From assembly GCF_003952385.1 (NCBI RefSeq), contig NZ_CP034444.1:3782001-3846000 (forward strand): a DNA stretch of 64,000 nt, read 5' to 3'. Shown here piece by piece: positions 50,373-58,709 of this stretch (its first letter is position 1; each line of letters begins with the position of its first letter). The translations under genes were made by a program, and so were the position numbers. Below the pieces are notes generated by a model that was not told the DNA's origin, did no database searches, and worked only from the letters and a program-made list of their open reading frames with translations. The DNA comes from Mesorhizobium sp. M1D.F.Ca.ET.043.01.1.1. GTDB taxonomy: Bacteria > Pseudomonadota > Alphaproteobacteria > Rhizobiales > Rhizobiaceae.

Positions 50373-50570
50373 GGTTTAGTAGCCGAACAATGAAACCTCG
50401 CTCGACGAGCCGCCGTCTCTACTGTCTCCGGCCTCACGCGGTTGAAGCGAACAGCGCAGCAGCTACTGTTCCGCACAACTCGGATGGCAATTGGGACAAG
50501 TCCGCACATGTCGTCACGTACGCTGAACGCCGCAGGTACAGCCAAACTGGGGCGGGGCGTTTCTGCCGTT

Positions 50571-50590
50571 TTGATAGAATTCTATCAAAC
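50571..50590. promoter_or_regulatory. 20-bp perfect palindrome upstream of nifA
   Basis: TTTGATAGAATTCTATCAAA is a perfect palindrome centred at 50580/50581, about 340 bases before the nifA start. It is an operator-like site for an unknown dimeric regulator. Its half-site resembles a FixK/FNR half (TTGAT) but the spacing of 8 bases is wrong for that family. Confidence 0.65.
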
Positions 50591-50600
50591 TGACAATTTT

Positions 50601-50618
50601 CCTTGCATAAATGCAAGG
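50601..50618. repeat. 18-bp perfect palindrome upstream of nifA
   Basis: CCTTGCATAAATGCAAGG lies 10 bases after the previous palindrome. It could be an operator or an RNA hairpin exposing or hiding the AAGGAG that overlaps its end. Confidence 0.6.
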
Positions 50619-50923
50619 AGAGCTCGGTTGACTCCCCTCCTTTCTTGTCAAGGATGAGTTTGCAGGCTGCGGTGCGGCAGAAGCCGGACAGAACAGCGAC
50701 CGGTCGAGTAAAGGCCTGCGCAAACCGCATATTGCGAGCGCCCGCGCGGAGGAAGACGCTCGTCCTGGTGAAAGGCAACGATGCTCAGGCGCCATTGCCA
50801 TTTGCCGAGGGCGTCCGCGCGCCGAAAATTTCGAAGCAACAAAGGTGAGATCGAGAATGATGATGACGAAATACAACACAGCTCACCGTCCAGTGCAGTT
50901 CTACCGGCGGGTGGCGGAGTGGG

Positions 50924-51982
50924 ATGGGCTGCCAAATGGAACGTAAAAAGATCAGCAAGGAGATGCTTGGCGATAGTCAGGCGCTGCGCAAGCTGCGTGA
51001 GCACCTTGTCAAGGTGGCCAAGGCGAAGACTACGGTCCTGTTGCGAGGTGAATCCGGAACCGGTAAGGAGCTGGTTGCCAAAGCCATTCACGAGCTCTCG
51101 CCTCGCGCCAAGCAGCCCTTCATCAAGGTCAATTGCGCGGCGCTCACCGAGACGCTTCTGGAATCTGACTTGTTCGGTCATGAGAAGGGTGCCTTCACCG
51201 ACGCGAGCAGTTTGCGCAAGGGGCGCTTTGAGGCTGCCGACAAAGGCACATTGTTTCTGGACGAGATTGGCGAAATATCAGGTTCGTTCCAGGCTAAGCT
51301 GCTGCGTGTCCTGCAGGAGCAGGAGTTTGAGCGCGTCGGCAGCAACCACACCATTAAAGTTGATGTTCGCGTGATTGCCGCAACGAACAGGGACTTGGAA
51401 ACGGCAGTTCAACGCAAGGAGTTCCGGCAAGACCTCTATTATCGCATCAACGTCGTCACTTTACGCGTGCCGGCATTGCGCGAAAGGCGAGGTGATATTC
51501 CGCTCTTGGCCGCTCAGTTTCTCAAGAATTTCAATACTGAGAATGATCACACGCTGACCTTCGCTCCCGAAGCGATTGAGGTGCTAATGAACTGCGAATT
51601 TCCAGGCAACATCCGAGAGCTCGAAAACTGCGTTCAACGGACGGCAGTTCTGGCGACGGGTCCATCAATCCTCAGAACTGACTTTGCCTGTTACGCGGAT
51701 CAGTGCTTGGCCGCGGCGCTGTGGAAGAACGGACCGCCGACGTCAGAGAAGTCGACTACGATCCAGCCTTCCGCCGCCTGTGCCGCCCCGCCCGTCGGCG
51801 ACGGGCAAGCGCCGATAGGCCCTGCCACGAGTCGTGGTAGGGTGCCCGATGCCGATACGGTCATTGCTGCCATGGAAAAGTGTGGCTGGGTGCAGGCAAA
51901 GGCGGCGCGCCTGCTCGGTTTGACCCCGCGCCAGATCGGCTACGTGCTGAGAAAACGCGGTATCGAGATCAAGCGTCTCTGA
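50924..51982 (+). CDS. nifA: NifA-type sigma-54 activator lacking its GAF domain
   Basis: NifA activates nif and fix promoters with RpoN. This 352-residue form begins within the usual interdomain linker (MERKKISKEMLGDSQALRKL), so the roughly 200-residue N-terminal GAF sensor is absent. The AAA+ domain is complete: Walker A GESGTGKE at 42-49, Walker B TLFLDEIGEI, RINVVTLRVPALRERRGD. The sigma-54 contact loop reads GAFTDA (89-94) rather than GAFTGA. The oxygen-sensing cysteines 224, 236, 256 and 261 keep the C-x11-C-x19-C-x4-C spacing, and the C-terminal helix-turn-helix is intact. ATG 50924 has GGAG close by. No GAF-coding remnant is seen upstream. Confidence 0.9.
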   Translation: MGCQMERKKISKEMLGDSQALRKLREHLVKVAKAKTTVLLRGESGTGKELVAKAIHELSPRAKQPFIKVNCAALTETLLESDLFGHEKGAFTDASSLRKGRFEAADKGTLFLDEIGEISGSFQAKLLRVLQEQEFERVGSNHTIKVDVRVIAATNRDLETAVQRKEFRQDLYYRINVVTLRVPALRERRGDIPLLAAQFLKNFNTENDHTLTFAPEAIEVLMNCEFPGNIRELENCVQRTAVLATGPSILRTDFACYADQCLAAALWKNGPPTSEKSTTIQPSAACAAPPVGDGQAPIGPATSRGRVPDADTVIAAMEKCGWVQAKAARLLGLTPRQIGYVLRKRGIEIKRL

Positions 51983-52154
51983 AACAACCCGCCGAGCAAG
52001 AGCTGGAGCAGGTCAAGCATTGGTGCTCTGGCGAGCCCATCGGCCAGGCTTACGAAGTGGGTGTGAACAGCGCTGCCAAGATTCCGGCCGTGTGCTTTCT
52101 ACCACGTAGTCATACTGGGGCTCTGCGACTGACAAACTAAAAAGGAGTAATCCT
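51983..52154. other. Interval after nifA
   Basis: No gene or clear terminator is visible. Confidence 0.4.
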
Positions 52155-52304
52155 ATGGCTAGTAACTTCGCTCTACACCGCAAGGCAAATCAATTCGACG
52201 TGCCTGGATCCAGAAATAATCGATGTATTATTGGTGACACGCCAGCATGCGTAGAGGCGACGCGCAGATCTCCGCTGGCGGGACCTGGTCGATACATTAG
52301 CTGA
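52155..52304 (+). CDS. Short frame (49 aa) with a strong ribosome binding site
   Basis: AAAAAGGAGTAATCCT precedes ATG 52155, a better initiation site than most genes here. The product (MASNFALHRKANQFDVPGSR and on) has no recognised family and no membrane segment. It may be the stub of a truncated gene whose start survived, or a genuine small protein. The following 260 bases to nodL hold no further gene. Confidence 0.3.
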   Translation: MASNFALHRKANQFDVPGSRNNRCIIGDTPACVEATRRSPLAGPGRYIS

Positions 52305-52564
52305 TGGCTTACCGCTCGATATCACGCAATCTGAGATGGGCATGAAAGTGAGTTCGACCGCTGGACAGTTGCCGACCTCGTCAGGTATTGGCCCCTGCGA
52401 CCGGTTGATCTGCGATATCCAAATTCGCGGAAGTTGGTCGAGACGAAACTGTCGCCCCGGCTCGTGACCGACCGCGCGCCCGGCAAGACCGAGTTACAAA
52501 GTTGCCGAGGCAGTTTGATGTGCGTTCCTGCATCACTGTACGGGACACGACCTGACGGGAGACT

Positions 52565-53131
52565 ATGATGCGTAGCCAAAAAGAAAAGATGCTCGCAGGC
52601 GAGTTTTACAATGCGGCGGATCCGGAGATCCAAGCTGACCTGTTGGCCACCGGGGCTTGGCTCAAGCGGTACAATGATACGCTGGGGCAGACCACGGGGC
52701 ATTGGCATGAGCTTTTGTCCGAGCGGCTGGGAGAGGTTGGGCGCGGAACGGTCATCCGTCCGCCCTTTTTTTGCGACTACGGATTCAATATCCGCATTGG
52801 AGCCAATGCCTACATCAACTTCAACTGCGTTATTCTTGACGTGGTAGAGGTCAAAATCGGGCAAGGAACGGCAATTGGGCCTGCTGTGCAGATTTATACC
52901 GCCGATCATCCACATGATGCCGAGCAGCGGCAGGCCGGCCTGCAGGTCGGGCGTCCTGTTCACATTGGCAGCCGTGTCTGGATCGGCGGTGGAGCAATCA
53001 TTCTGCCTGGCGTCACGATTGGTGATAATGCAGTGGTAGGCGCTGGCTGCGTGGTCACACGAGATGTTCCCGCCGGGGCAAAGGTAGTGGGAATTCCTGC
53101 TCGCGTGGCCGACCCACATAAACAGGCATAA
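52565..53131 (+). CDS. nodL: Nod-factor O-acetyltransferase NodL
   Basis: NodL acetylates the 6-O position of the non-reducing sugar of the Nod factor. The 188-residue protein has the maltose/NodL acetyltransferase N-terminus (KEKMLAGEFYNAADPEIQAD) followed by left-handed beta-helix hexapeptide repeats with FFCDYGFNIRIGANAYINFN, IYTADHPHD (catalytic His) and IGGGAIILPGVTIGDNAVVG. The start follows GGGAGACT. No convincing nod box lies upstream. Other maltose-type acetyltransferases are similar, but the setting supports NodL. Confidence 0.88.
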   Translation: MMRSQKEKMLAGEFYNAADPEIQADLLATGAWLKRYNDTLGQTTGHWHELLSERLGEVGRGTVIRPPFFCDYGFNIRIGANAYINFNCVILDVVEVKIGQGTAIGPAVQIYTADHPHDAEQRQAGLQVGRPVHIGSRVWIGGGAIILPGVTIGDNAVVGAGCVVTRDVPAGAKVVGIPARVADPHKQA

Positions 53132-53438
53132 TCAACCTCGTTGACCCTGGAGGTGCATGCGAACTGTCGAAACTGTGCCGAATTTTTGTCGAAGCCATTG
53201 AGCGCTGCATATGTTGTCGCGACTCGGGCGCTTCAGTTCTTTTGCCACGGGGGTCACAAGATCATGTGCGTAATGCCGCCGCAACGTGCTCACGTCCCGC
53301 AGCAGCGGACCCTTTCACATCGCCCAACGAATTCAGAGCCTACGTTGTGCTGCCACTAGCATTACTACTCACGAATGTATTCCCAACTGAGTTTTCGCCC
53401 TTGGAGGCAAGCAGCGACTCACCAGCAATCGCCGGCCA
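53132..53438. other. Stretch between nodL and the SIR2-like gene
   Basis: About 300 bases between convergent genes; short frames without signatures and no clear terminator hairpin. Confidence 0.45.
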
Positions 53439-54332
53439 TTAATCCTGGCTAGCATCGACCCCGACGAGGCGAGCCGCGGCGTTGCGGATCGGCATGTCGA
53501 TGACCGTGATTGCGCCTTCGGCAAGGAAACGACGTTCGTTTCTGGTCAGCGTAGCCGAATCGATCACCGCAAAATGTGGGCCAGTGGAGCGCTTCATCAG
53601 CTGTCTGGCATATGTGCGCAGCATCTGATCGTTGAAGCGGCAGCCCACGAAGAAAAAACCCCGGTTGACGCGCCGTTGCTTCACCGCGTCCGGGATCGGC
53701 GTCTGGATATCAATTTCGGTTAGGACTTCGACGTAATCGGAATCAGCCACGAGGAAGTTTGCCGCCGGCCTGACGCTGCCGTGCGGCGCATAGAGCACCG
53801 TCCTAGCCACTTGTTCGGCCTCGAGTTCTGTTCCTGACAAATCGTAAGTTCTCGTCCAGATGTTACCGATTCCGGTCGCGCGCGTCGTTCCTTGTATCTC
53901 GACAACGTCTGTTTGGCCGGCCTCTGCAAGGGCTGCTCGCATGGCGCCATCGTACCAGCTGTCGATGATGACAGACAGTTGAAGGGTTGCGAGCCAGGCG
54001 TGAAGAACGGTCGGCTCGGCGGGGGCTGCGAATATCTCCGCCATCCACGCTTGGAGAGTCCGACGATGTCGGCGCTGCTCGATAAACTGCGCGACCGACC
54101 ACATATTGGTGCGAATCCTGGAAGGGGCAGGCGCCCGCTTGTTGAGGGCCGCGGCGACATCTTCAGGGGTGCAAGGTACAGGTGATTCCGGTGGGTTAAG
54201 CTGCAGAAGACCAGGACCGAGATAGGGGATCACTCGATCGGCCTTGAGAGCGCCGTTCAGCAGGTCAATCAGTTTTTTGGCAAAACTGCCCCGGACGACG
54301 ACGAGATGGTCCCAGCTCAGCATCGTGTTCAT
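53439..54332 (-). CDS. SIR2-like domain protein at the end of the nif operon
   Basis: The 297-residue protein has the layout of bacterial SIR2_2 domains: RVIPYLGPGLL (NAD-binding loop), LHAWLATLQLSVIIDSWYDG, VLYAPHGSV (a possible catalytic His) and FFFVGCRFNDQMLR. Genes of this kind are often found after nifZ-nifT in rhizobia, where their role is not known to me. ATG 54332 has GAGAGG 9 bases upstream. It follows nifT by 34 bases, so it is probably co-transcribed from the nifB promoter. Confidence 0.75.
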   Translation of the reverse strand: MNTMLSWDHLVVVRGSFAKKLIDLLNGALKADRVIPYLGPGLLQLNPPESPVPCTPEDVAAALNKRAPAPSRIRTNMWSVAQFIEQRRHRRTLQAWMAEIFAAPAEPTVLHAWLATLQLSVIIDSWYDGAMRAALAEAGQTDVVEIQGTTRATGIGNIWTRTYDLSGTELEAEQVARTVLYAPHGSVRPAANFLVADSDYVEVLTEIDIQTPIPDAVKQRRVNRGFFFVGCRFNDQMLRTYARQLMKRSTGPHFAVIDSATLTRNERRFLAEGAITVIDMPIRNAAARLVGVDASQD

Positions 54333-54366
54333 ACGCGTTTCCTCTCCGCCACTGAACCCACCGGCA

Positions 54367-54579
54367 TCAGGCCCCGTCGGAAATCTTCATCGCCTCGACG
54401 GTGATCGGCAAACGCGTGTCGCGCGGAAGGTCGGGCAGCATGAGCCGCCAACCGTTCCTGAGCGTCACGGTCCCGCCCCATAAGTCAGCGTTCTCAATCT
54501 CGGTGATCGGCTCTTCGAGATCCTTCTTGGGGACATAAGCCGACAAGCCAGTAGCGGTCCTGCGAATCATTACTTTCAT
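54367..54579 (-). CDS. nifT: NifT/FixU protein
   Basis: The 70-residue protein reads MKVMIRRTATGLSAYVPKKD and GGTVTLRNGWRLMLPD, the small conserved NifT/FixU family linked to nitrogenase maturation. It overlaps the nifZ stop by 4 bases (ATGA). The family's exact role is unsettled. Confidence 0.93.
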   Translation of the reverse strand: MKVMIRRTATGLSAYVPKKDLEEPITEIENADLWGGTVTLRNGWRLMLPDLPRDTRLPITVEAMKISDGA

Positions 54580-54905
54580 CCGGCTGTTCCCCCGTTGGAA
54601 ATGCCTTCAGCTCCGCAGGGAACCTCGACTTTGTCGAGGCTAATGAGTTCGCGCGCTCGCATGCCGACGACCGTGCCACGATCGATCCATTCGACCGCAT
54701 AGATGAAGAATTGCTGGAGAAAGGTTCCAATGTCGCGCACGTAGCCTTCGTCGCCCTTCCGCACGAGGTTTTCGCCGATCTCCTTGCCGGGATAGGTGCC
54801 GTCGTTTTTTATGTGGCGTATCGCACGGACCCGCTCACCCTGCATGAACCGTGGCGGTCTGCCGATTTCGACCTCCTGTTCGCGTCTGGACCACATGCTG
54901 TCCAT
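54576..54905 (-). CDS. nifZ: Nitrogenase maturation protein NifZ
   Basis: The 109-residue protein has the NifZ core RFMQGERVRAIRHIKNDGTY, GDEGYVRDIGTFLQ and YAVEWIDRGTVVGMRARELI. NifZ helps form the P-cluster of the MoFe protein. The start at 54905 (MDSMW) is likely; MWSRR three codons on is an alternative. It is co-transcribed with nifB and fdxN upstream and nifT downstream. Confidence 0.93.
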   Translation of the reverse strand: MDSMWSRREQEVEIGRPPRFMQGERVRAIRHIKNDGTYPGKEIGENLVRKGDEGYVRDIGTFLQQFFIYAVEWIDRGTVVGMRARELISLDKVEVPCGAEGISNGGTAG

Positions 54906-54981
54906 TCCTTTCTCGAGGCTTTTGTTGTGGTCGCGGGTTGCAGGCGTCGTCGTGCGGCGAACCCGACCGTTTCGGTAGGAA

Positions 54982-55176
54982 TCAAGCGGGAACGCAGGTT
55001 TTCGGTACCGGACAGACCGACACGCATTGCTGCGTATCGAAGGCCTCCTTGCATTCGGTGCACTTGTTTGGATCGATCACATAGGCGTCGCCCTTGAACT
55101 TGATCGCTTCCGAAGGACATTCGAACTCGCAGGCCCCGCATTGGGTACATTGGGATGCGATGATCTTTAAAGCCAT
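54982..55176 (-). CDS. fdxN: 2[4Fe-4S] ferredoxin FdxN
   Basis: The 64-residue protein has two cluster motifs, [11 protein letters not shown] with a following CP, and [18 protein letters not shown] with the enlarged loop between second and third cysteines typical of nif-linked ferredoxins. It is the presumed electron donor for nitrogenase or NifB in bacteroids. It lies 29 bases after nifB. Confidence 0.95.
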   Translation of the reverse strand: MALKIIASQCTQCGACEFECPSEAIKFKGDAYVIDPNKCTECKEAFDTQQCVSVCPVPKTCVPA

Positions 55177-55205
55177 TCTAACTCCTGGTTATCGGACGAG
55201 ACGGC

Positions 55206-56687
55206 TCAGGCCGTCGCCGCTAGTGGTCTGATCCCAAACTCTGCCGCGTAAAGTGCGCTGACTGCGGTCTCGATGTAGTCATGGCCATAGGCGTCGGTTA
55301 CGCGCAGTCCAGCTCGCGAGAGTTGTTCCTTCGGGCGATTTCCGATCTTGGCGCATAGCACTATGTGTATGCCTTCGAGCGCTGCGATGACGCCCTCGAG
55401 GATGGCGTCTTCGCCCCCGCCTCCGAGGCAATACCGCTCGACCTTCCGATGCCCGACCAAGCTGATCCCTCTAGGCGAGACTTCATAAACCTGGAATTCC
55501 TTCGCGTGGCCGAAGTGTTCGTTGACCCGTCCACCTCCCTTAGTGGCCACCGCAACCAGAAGCGACTTTTCGGAGTCTGTTGCCTTGACCATACCGATGG
55601 CCTCGCTCCTCGCCGCCTCATGATCACGGCGCTCGTGTGCGACCACCTGCCGATAGGCCTGACGCTTGCCAGCATCGTAGGCGACATCGTCGGGAATCCC
55701 GTCCAGCGTGAATTCCTGGCCACGATCTTCACCGAGCAGGCCGACAGCATCTGCCCGGCACTGCCGGCAGTGGCGCATCAACTTGGCGCCACCTTCAAGT
55801 CGATCCTGAAGAGCCATCATCTCCATTGCCGTTGGGCCGCGCTGCCCGATGAGTCCGTAGTGGGTACCGTGCGCCGGGTCCGAAATCAGAGGCATCACGT
55901 TGTGCAGAAACGCGCCCCGCTCCCTGACCATTTTGTTCACCTCAAACAGGTGCTGGTCGTTCACTCCAGGAATCATCACCGAGTTGATTTTGGTGAGGAT
56001 GCCGCGCGCGCTCAGCATCTCCAGGCCCAGCATCTGCCGCGCGTGCAAGATTCGAGCGGCTTCGATGCCGAAGTAGCGGCGATTTTCATAAAAGATCCAT
56101 GGATAGATCTTCGCGCCGACTTCCGGGTCGACCATGTTGATGGTGACCGTCACGTGATCAACATTCATTTCGGCAAGCTCGGCGACATGGTCCGGCAGCA
56201 CGAGCCCATTAGTGGAGACGCACAGCTTTATGTCGGGGATTTCCCTGATGACGCGGTCGAGCGTTGCCTTCGTTTTCTCCCAATCGTAACAGGCATCCCC
56301 CGGCCCAGCGATGCCAAGAACCGAAAGCTGCGGAACTTTGTTGGCAACGGCGATGACCTTGCGTAGCGCTTGGTCGGGCGTCAACTTCTCAGACACAACA
56401 CCAGGCCGGCTCTCGTTGGCGCAATCGTATTTGCGATTGCAATAGTTGCACTGGACATTGCAAGCCGGCGCGACCGCCACATGCATACGCGCGAAATAAT
56501 GATGCGCTTCCTCCGAAAAGCAGGGGTGATCCTTGATCCTTTCCCAAATAGCCGGATCCCCTTCGCCCGGGCTGGTCGGCGACGAGCCGTAGGAGGACGA
56601 TGCGCAGCCACCGGATTTCGCGGCTGCCAGAAAACCCTCGGATGTCGTGCTAGTCGGCCCCTCAATCGAAACTGTCGGTGAGGACAT
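55206..56687 (-). CDS. nifB: Nitrogenase cofactor biosynthesis radical SAM protein NifB
   Basis: NifB makes the 8Fe-9S-C core (NifB-co) of the FeMo cofactor. The 493-residue protein has the radical SAM motif CNVQCNYC with the preceding MHVAVAPA, the block VLGIAGPGDACYD, ISDPAHGTHYG, MRHCRQCRADAVG, and a C-terminal NafY/NifX-like domain (from about 390: LLVAVATKGGGRVNEHFGHA). MSSPTVSIEG at 56687 has GGAG upstream; a longer frame is unsupported. It is driven by the sigma-54 promoter at 56725. Confidence 0.96.
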   Translation of the reverse strand: MSSPTVSIEGPTSTTSEGFLAAAKSGGCASSSYGSSPTSPGEGDPAIWERIKDHPCFSEEAHHYFARMHVAVAPACNVQCNYCNRKYDCANESRPGVVSEKLTPDQALRKVIAVANKVPQLSVLGIAGPGDACYDWEKTKATLDRVIREIPDIKLCVSTNGLVLPDHVAELAEMNVDHVTVTINMVDPEVGAKIYPWIFYENRRYFGIEAARILHARQMLGLEMLSARGILTKINSVMIPGVNDQHLFEVNKMVRERGAFLHNVMPLISDPAHGTHYGLIGQRGPTAMEMMALQDRLEGGAKLMRHCRQCRADAVGLLGEDRGQEFTLDGIPDDVAYDAGKRQAYRQVVAHERRDHEAARSEAIGMVKATDSEKSLLVAVATKGGGRVNEHFGHAKEFQVYEVSPRGISLVGHRKVERYCLGGGGEDAILEGVIAALEGIHIVLCAKIGNRPKEQLSRAGLRVTDAYGHDYIETAVSALYAAEFGIRPLAATA

Positions 56688-56724
56688 CAAACGGCTCCGT
56701 TGCTGGTAACGTCGCGGTTCAAGG

Positions 56725-56741
56725 TGCAAGAGCCATACCAA
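56725..56741 (-). promoter_or_regulatory. Sigma-54 promoter of nifB
   Basis: On the minus strand TTGGTAT, five bases, TTGCA matches the -24/-12 consensus with the GG and GC pairs 10 bases apart. It is about 40 bases before the nifB start. Confidence 0.8.
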
Positions 56742-56783
56742 CTGAAAAAAGCGGCTTCAGTTCACTATTCGGGTCGATATCGC

Positions 56784-56809
56784 ATTGTGTCAGGCCGGCG
56801 CGACACAAT
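56784..56809. promoter_or_regulatory. 26-bp palindrome between the nifB promoter and its NifA site
   Basis: ATTGTGTC, ten bases, GACACAAT is a perfect 8-bp inverted repeat. It contains TGT and ACA arms but with 12 or 14 bases between them rather than the 10 of a NifA site. It may bind another regulator or a NifA variant. Confidence 0.6.
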
Positions 56810-56811
56810 TT

Positions 56812-56827
56812 TGTCCTGCTTGCGACA
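56812..56827 (-). promoter_or_regulatory. NifA upstream activating sequence of nifB
   Basis: TGT, ten bases (CCTGCTTGCG), ACA is an exact NifA binding site about 75 bases upstream of the -24 element. Confidence 0.75.
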
Positions 56828-56934
56828 GTGCAAGTCCAAATCCGTTCAGAAGCACGAAGCACTCCTTGTCGCGCACAGGGCGCGCAAGACCACTGGCCTG
56901 ACGATTGGCTCATCAGGCTCTTAGAATTTCCTTC

Positions 56935-57330
56935 ACCTCGATACTATGCCGGCGTATCGCCTAGCCGACTTGTCGCAGCTTGAGGCCGAGAATTCGAGCC
57001 GCATTAGCCTGAACCCAGCCGGCCTTCTCCATTGTGTCGATCAGCCGTCACGCTCCGTCCGCCGCGGTCTCAGCCCCCGTCCGGCCGTATCGTTAGAATC
57101 GCAAGTGGCTATCTCGTGTTCAGGGGGCGCCGATGCGCCGAACCGGCATCGTGCTGGCCCGTGAGAGCTCGTCGATGACATTGCCACGTTCCGAAAGATT
57201 GGTTCCTTCCAGAGGAGAACGCCAAGCACGCAGTTCTCCGGCTCGGACGTTGCCGGGGAAATAGCATTGCGAGATCAGCTCAACTGCCGACGGCGCAAAG
57301 CCATGGTTCTCCATATTTCAAGGGTAAGCG
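56935..57330 (-). pseudogene. nifA relic at the canonical fixX-nifB position
   Basis: Minus-strand pieces read FAPSAVELISQCYFPGNVR, then in another frame PENCV, and at the end LIDTMEKAGWVQANAARILG LKLRQVG followed by a stop where NifA continues YALRRHG. The pieces are the last part of the AAA+ domain and the helix-turn-helix. The GAF and most of the AAA+ domain are missing, replaced by IS66 and hydrolase sequence. It cannot make a working NifA. Confidence 0.88.
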
Positions 57331-57439
57331 CTGTGTCCTTCCAGGAGGACCCGCGATCTGTGGGCCTGCCGATTCTGAGGTGGATCGGAGATCGGCTTGT
57401 GTCTGAACTTGAACTTACGATTGACCCTGAGCGGCAGCC

Positions 57440-57701
57440 TCGGCGTTTTCGAGGGTGATCAACGGCGCTGTTGGTCGGCGGCATTGGTCGATGGACGACA
57501 AGGCACGGAGTCATTCCGAGACCCTGGAGCCGACGCGGTGATCTCGGAGGTTGCCCGGCGCTACGGGCTGCGGCCGCGGCGGAACGCTCGCAAGCTTGCG
57601 ACGTCGGCAGGACAGGCCACTCCCGCCTAGTGGTTTCGGTGGCGCCACCGGAACGACCCGTTGGGCCTATCCGTGCACCAGAGCTCAAGGCCACGGCCTG
57701 A
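57440..57701 (+). pseudogene. IS66-family orfA (TnpA) fragment
   Basis: In two frames the plus strand reads VFEGDQRRCWSAALV, ESFRDPGADAVISEVARRYG LRPR, ARKLATSAGQATPA and VSVAPPERPVGPIRAPELKA, the small helix-turn-helix OrfA of IS66-type elements. Indels break the frame. No tnpB or tnpC follows. It lies antisense inside what was the nifA gene and probably marks the event that broke it. Confidence 0.75.
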
Positions 57702-57732
57702 GAATCGGCCGCCGCTCACCCTACTTGGTTCC

Positions 57733-58444
57733 TCAGCCGACTGCGCTAAGAAGGAGAGCAACTTCCGTCGGCGCGAGGATCATTGCGTCGTGGCCAGTGG
57801 CGAGTTCCTGCCACGCCCAGCCATCCTGCTTCGCGACCCATTCTCGCGCTCCCGCCATCGGCGGGTGGAGTGGATTAGTGCAGACGACATAGGTTCGGGG
57901 TCTGCCGTTGCCGAGCGGGTGCTCGAGCTTAAGTCCGCTTTCGTAGGTGCCTGCCGGATGCGGTGTTATCCGGCGCCGCACCCAGTCCGTGAGCGAGTGT
58001 CCCTCGGGAATGCCGAATGCTGTTGGCGGCGGAGTCGGCATGAAGATACCCCGTCCTTCCTCCGCAACCAATTTTCGACGGGCCGCGACGATGTCGGGGG
58101 GCATGGTGCTGAATACACTTTGACCGCTCTCGACGATGGCGCTGTCGAGATAAACGAGATGGCTGATATGGTCGGGTATCCGGTCGGCGGCGCCGGTGAT
58201 GCTGATGCCGCCTAGACTGTGACCGACAAGGATCACATCGCTCAGCTCTTCCGTCACAATGTGGTTGACGATGTCGGTCACGAATGTGTCGGGCGTGATG
58301 TCCTTGCACAGCAAACGTGCGCGTTCGCCGACACCTGGTCGGCGTGGTCACGTGGCATCCCATCTTGCGAAGATTGGCAGCCACGTCCCGCCAACACCAT
58401 CCGCCATGCCAGGCACCATGCACTAGCACATACGTCTTTGCCAT
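57733..58444 (-). pseudogene. Alpha/beta hydrolase (esterase type), frameshifted
   Basis: The start MAKTYVLVHGAWHGGWCWRD is typical of small alpha/beta hydrolases of the salicylate-esterase/hydroxynitrile-lyase-like group. After PTR the frame must shift by one base to continue GVGERARLLCKDITPDTFVT. The rest is intact, with the nucleophile in GHSLGG, the acid region and the catalytic His in ATGHDAM, ending at 57733. One indel near residue 37 separates the two frames; it is either a recent pseudogene or a sequencing error. It has no known link with nitrogen fixation and was inserted between fixX and nifB. Confidence 0.8.
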
Positions 58445-58709
58445 GGGTTGTGCCGTTCCACTTGCTCACCGGCCGTTGTGGCTGCCATCCGGCACGATGG
58501 CCGGGCGTTGTCCCAAAGGGGCTCGACCACGTGACCGGTGGTAAGTCCGGCGCACAGGGCAGCGCCGTGGCCTGAGGACACCGCTAACGAGTCAAGGAAA
58601 TTTGAATTGCGAAAGGCCAATATTCACTAGCTCTTTGCAAGTGGATGGAGAGGCTCATGGTGTGCCGCAGTTGCTCGCTGCCGGCATGCTCTTGGCACGG
58701 TCCGGCTGA
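58445..58709. other. Interval between fixX and the hydrolase
   Basis: No gene recognised; nifA N-terminal coding sequence would be expected here in the ancestral order but I cannot find any. Confidence 0.4.

Noticed and set aside
50571..50590. FixK/FNR box reading of the palindrome before nifA
   Set aside because: The TTGAT and ATCAA halves are 8 bases apart, whereas FixK/FNR sites need 4.
52405..52450. Possible nod box upstream of nodL (atccaaattcgcggaag...)
   Set aside because: Only the first half resembles the nod box; the second half and the spacing do not fit.
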